Shown here: positions 21,201-22,589 of the stretch, in pieces | Layout of the letters: the number at the start of each line of letters is the position of its first letter | Position numbering within the stretch: position 1 is the first letter of the stretch | Assembly: GCA_000310025.1 (NCBI GenBank) | Contig: FN648827.1 | Span: 1-22,589, forward strand | Reading direction: 5' to 3' | Source of the DNA: Ectocarpus siliculosus | Lineage: Eukaryota; Sar; Phaeophyceae; Ectocarpales; Ectocarpaceae | Length of the DNA stretch: 22,589 nt | Translations under genes and position numbers: made by a program | The notes under the pieces: model-generated | Databases searched by the model: none | Seen by the model: the letters and a program-made list of their open reading frames with translations, nothing else | What the model was told of the DNA's origin: nothing

Positions 21201-21843
21201 TACTCTCAGTACGCGTCCAAGCTTCAAAGTCAGGCGGTCGACAGCGACCAACCCTGTTTGATTGTGGCTTATGCGATAAGCGTCCCGTTCGTGTAGAAGT
21301 CGTTTTTCGTTTGATTTACAGCACTGGAATCGGAGTAGAAGGCTCCCGAAGCCTACATCCAATATCGGGCTCTTATCTGCTGGTGGTTAATCTCTCGGTC
21401 TTATCATCCCCCCACTCGAAACGATCCGATCATTGTGGCGTGTCTTCGTCCCCCCGTCCCCCTCCCTCCACTAGATCCTGGAGACCCTCTGCGCCACGGA
21501 GGAAGTGGGAACCGGGTACCCGTGGTTCGCATCGGTCCGCGCTACTCTGGCGCAAAAGGTGGCCGCCAAGGCCCAAGCCACCGCCGCCACCGCCGCCGCC
21601 GCCGCCAATACCGCAAACGTCGCCAGCCTTTGGACAGCGGCAGCCATCGCCGGCGCGGTGTCGATCTCGAAGATCGCGATTGCCGCCGCCGCCTCTGAGG
21701 AGGCGTTGAACGCCTTATCCTCTGGAGAGGGCGCGGTCTCCGCTGGTGCCCCCTCCGCCGCCGTCCCCTCTGCGGAGGCCATGGCCGCCTCTTCCTCGGG
21801 TGCCTCGCCCTCTAGCGAGGCTGCTGATTCTTCTTCGGCGTGA
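18255..21843 (+). CDS. ELM2-like motif protein, copy 2 (seven exons, 5' end not found)
   Basis: Paralogue of the gene at 462-4052, with exons at 18255-18389, 18610-18721, 19022-19105, about 19684-19731, 20328-20435, 20959-21021 and 21475-21843. All splice sites and frames are kept and no stop or frameshift is seen, so it is not an obvious pseudogene over this part. By eye the first six exons encode the same residues as copy 1. The last exon differs by ten bases within about 66, giving Val to Ala, Ser-Ala to Asn-Thr, Asn to Ala and Thr to Ala in the Ala-rich segment. The first exon needs two bases from an upstream exon. If the duplication begins near 18018, that exon was not copied, and this copy would be 5'-truncated or use a new start. 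I found no convincing first exon upstream. Confidence 0.6.
18610..19395 (+). repeat. Internal tandem duplication spanning two exons, copy 2
   Basis: Same two-unit arrangement as 817-1602, at 18610-19021 and 19022-19395, with only scattered substitutions relative to copy 1. The exon-level tandem duplication is therefore older than the segmental duplication. Confidence 0.85.
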
Positions 21844-22589
21844 TGCCTCATCTGGGGAGGGCCCGCACGCTTGCGGCAGTACTATAGTCCATCCCTCTTC
21901 TTGTACAGTAATTAGCCGACTGAAGATGAGCGTGGGGGGTTGTACTGATATCGGTGTCGGTGTTGTGGTGTCGCTTGTTGGGTGCCCTCATACGTTTGTG
22001 GTGTTGTTGGGTACGGTACTAGTGGATGAAACTCGTCGCGAAACCAATTTACAACATTAGACTACTTAATTGAGCGTGTGACCCGTTTGTTGACCGTACT
22101 ACGGTACCCATTTGAAAGGTTTAGGGGAAAATTTACCGCGTTTACTTATTTATTTTCCGTCCGTCCATCTCGCTTGCATGTATGTGGTGATACACGGCTT
22201 TGCCTCCTTCAGACTGTCTTGTGTTTCTGTTTTTTAATGGATCGCGTATGTATCCCGTCTACAGCCATGATAGAAAACGAACAGACACGTTTCTCTGGAA
22301 TATGTACTGCTGTATATTAGATGGACTTCCTTGTTGTTGGAGGGGGTTTCAATTCAACGGTAGGTGTTGGGCCCGGTCTCGGCATGTCAGAACCTCGTGT
22401 GTTTGTCGCAACGTGCACCCCGTGGTAAACCCGTGGCATGTATAATATCGTGGAGTGATGACTGAGATTTAGTGCGGTGATGGTGTAGAATATTAATTTT
22501 CAATCTGGTGGTGGTGTGGGGTCTGTTTTGACCACAACAGGGGACCGCCGCGTGGTAATGGTGGAGGGTGGCTTGGATTCTTGGTTGTC
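21844..22589. other. 3' flank of gene copy 2, no further gene seen
   Basis: Counterpart of 4053-4798. Noncoding by codon composition; the duplication continues past the window end. Confidence 0.5.

Larger units (their letters stand above)
18018..22589 (+). repeat. Segmental duplication, copy 2
   Basis: Direct-orientation partner of 3-4798. It lacks the 219-bp inverted-repeat element of copy 1 but otherwise matches through all seven gene exons, the introns and about 0.75 kb of 3' flank, and it runs off the window end. The sequence just left of 18018 includes a pyrimidine-rich stretch (about 17,690-17,900) that cannot be compared with copy 1 because that lies outside the window. Confidence 0.97.

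Noticed and set aside
1-22589. CRISPR array, tRNA or rRNA genes
   Set aside because: No regularly spaced short repeats, no convincing tRNA cloverleaf with T-loop consensus, and no rRNA-like sequence were seen by eye.

Overview
The window reads as nuclear DNA of an intron-rich eukaryote. Genes are broken into short GC3-rich exons with GT-AG introns of a few hundred bases. There are no bacterial-style operons or ribosome binding sites, and intergenic space is large. The exon/intron style, the CAG, CAA and GCC microsatellites, and the recognisable proteins (cactin, EamA/DMT transporter, an ELM2-like motif) fit a stramenopile, most likely a brown alga such as Ectocarpus. That assignment is inference from style, not a database match.

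Layout. (1) 3-4798 and 18018-22589 are two direct copies of one segment, nearly identical and about 17.79 kb apart. Each carries the same plus-strand seven-exon gene, which lacks its 5' end and has an ELM2-like motif and an Ala/Ser-rich C-terminus. Copy 1 contains a 219-bp terminal-inverted-repeat element flanked by TA; copy 2 preserves the empty TA site. Inside the gene, two neighbouring exons and their downstream introns form an older tandem duplication of about 0.4 kb. (2) 4835-5087 is an imperfect tandem repeat. 5468-5588 and 9996-10119 are two copies of a dispersed repeat ending in a (CAA)n-type tail. (3) 6820-8976 on the minus strand is a drug/metabolite transporter gene: its C-terminal half is clear, its middle is doubtful and its 5' end is missing. 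(4) 10755-10900 is a lone cactin exon with intact splice flanks and a 5-nt tandem duplication (TTGCC TTGCC) that breaks the frame. Two other orphan exon-like pieces lie at 5659-5831 (+) and 17489-17628 (-). (5) About 10.9-17.5 kb holds little that can be supported: microsatellites, a hairpin and a weak candidate gene start near 14.0 kb.

The main story is genome dynamics rather than a pathway: a recent segmental duplication of a fast-changing gene, a dated mobile-element insertion, and a spacer containing orphan exons of unrelated genes. Exon models were derived by eye from splice signals, phase continuity and codon use. 5' ends are mostly unresolved.
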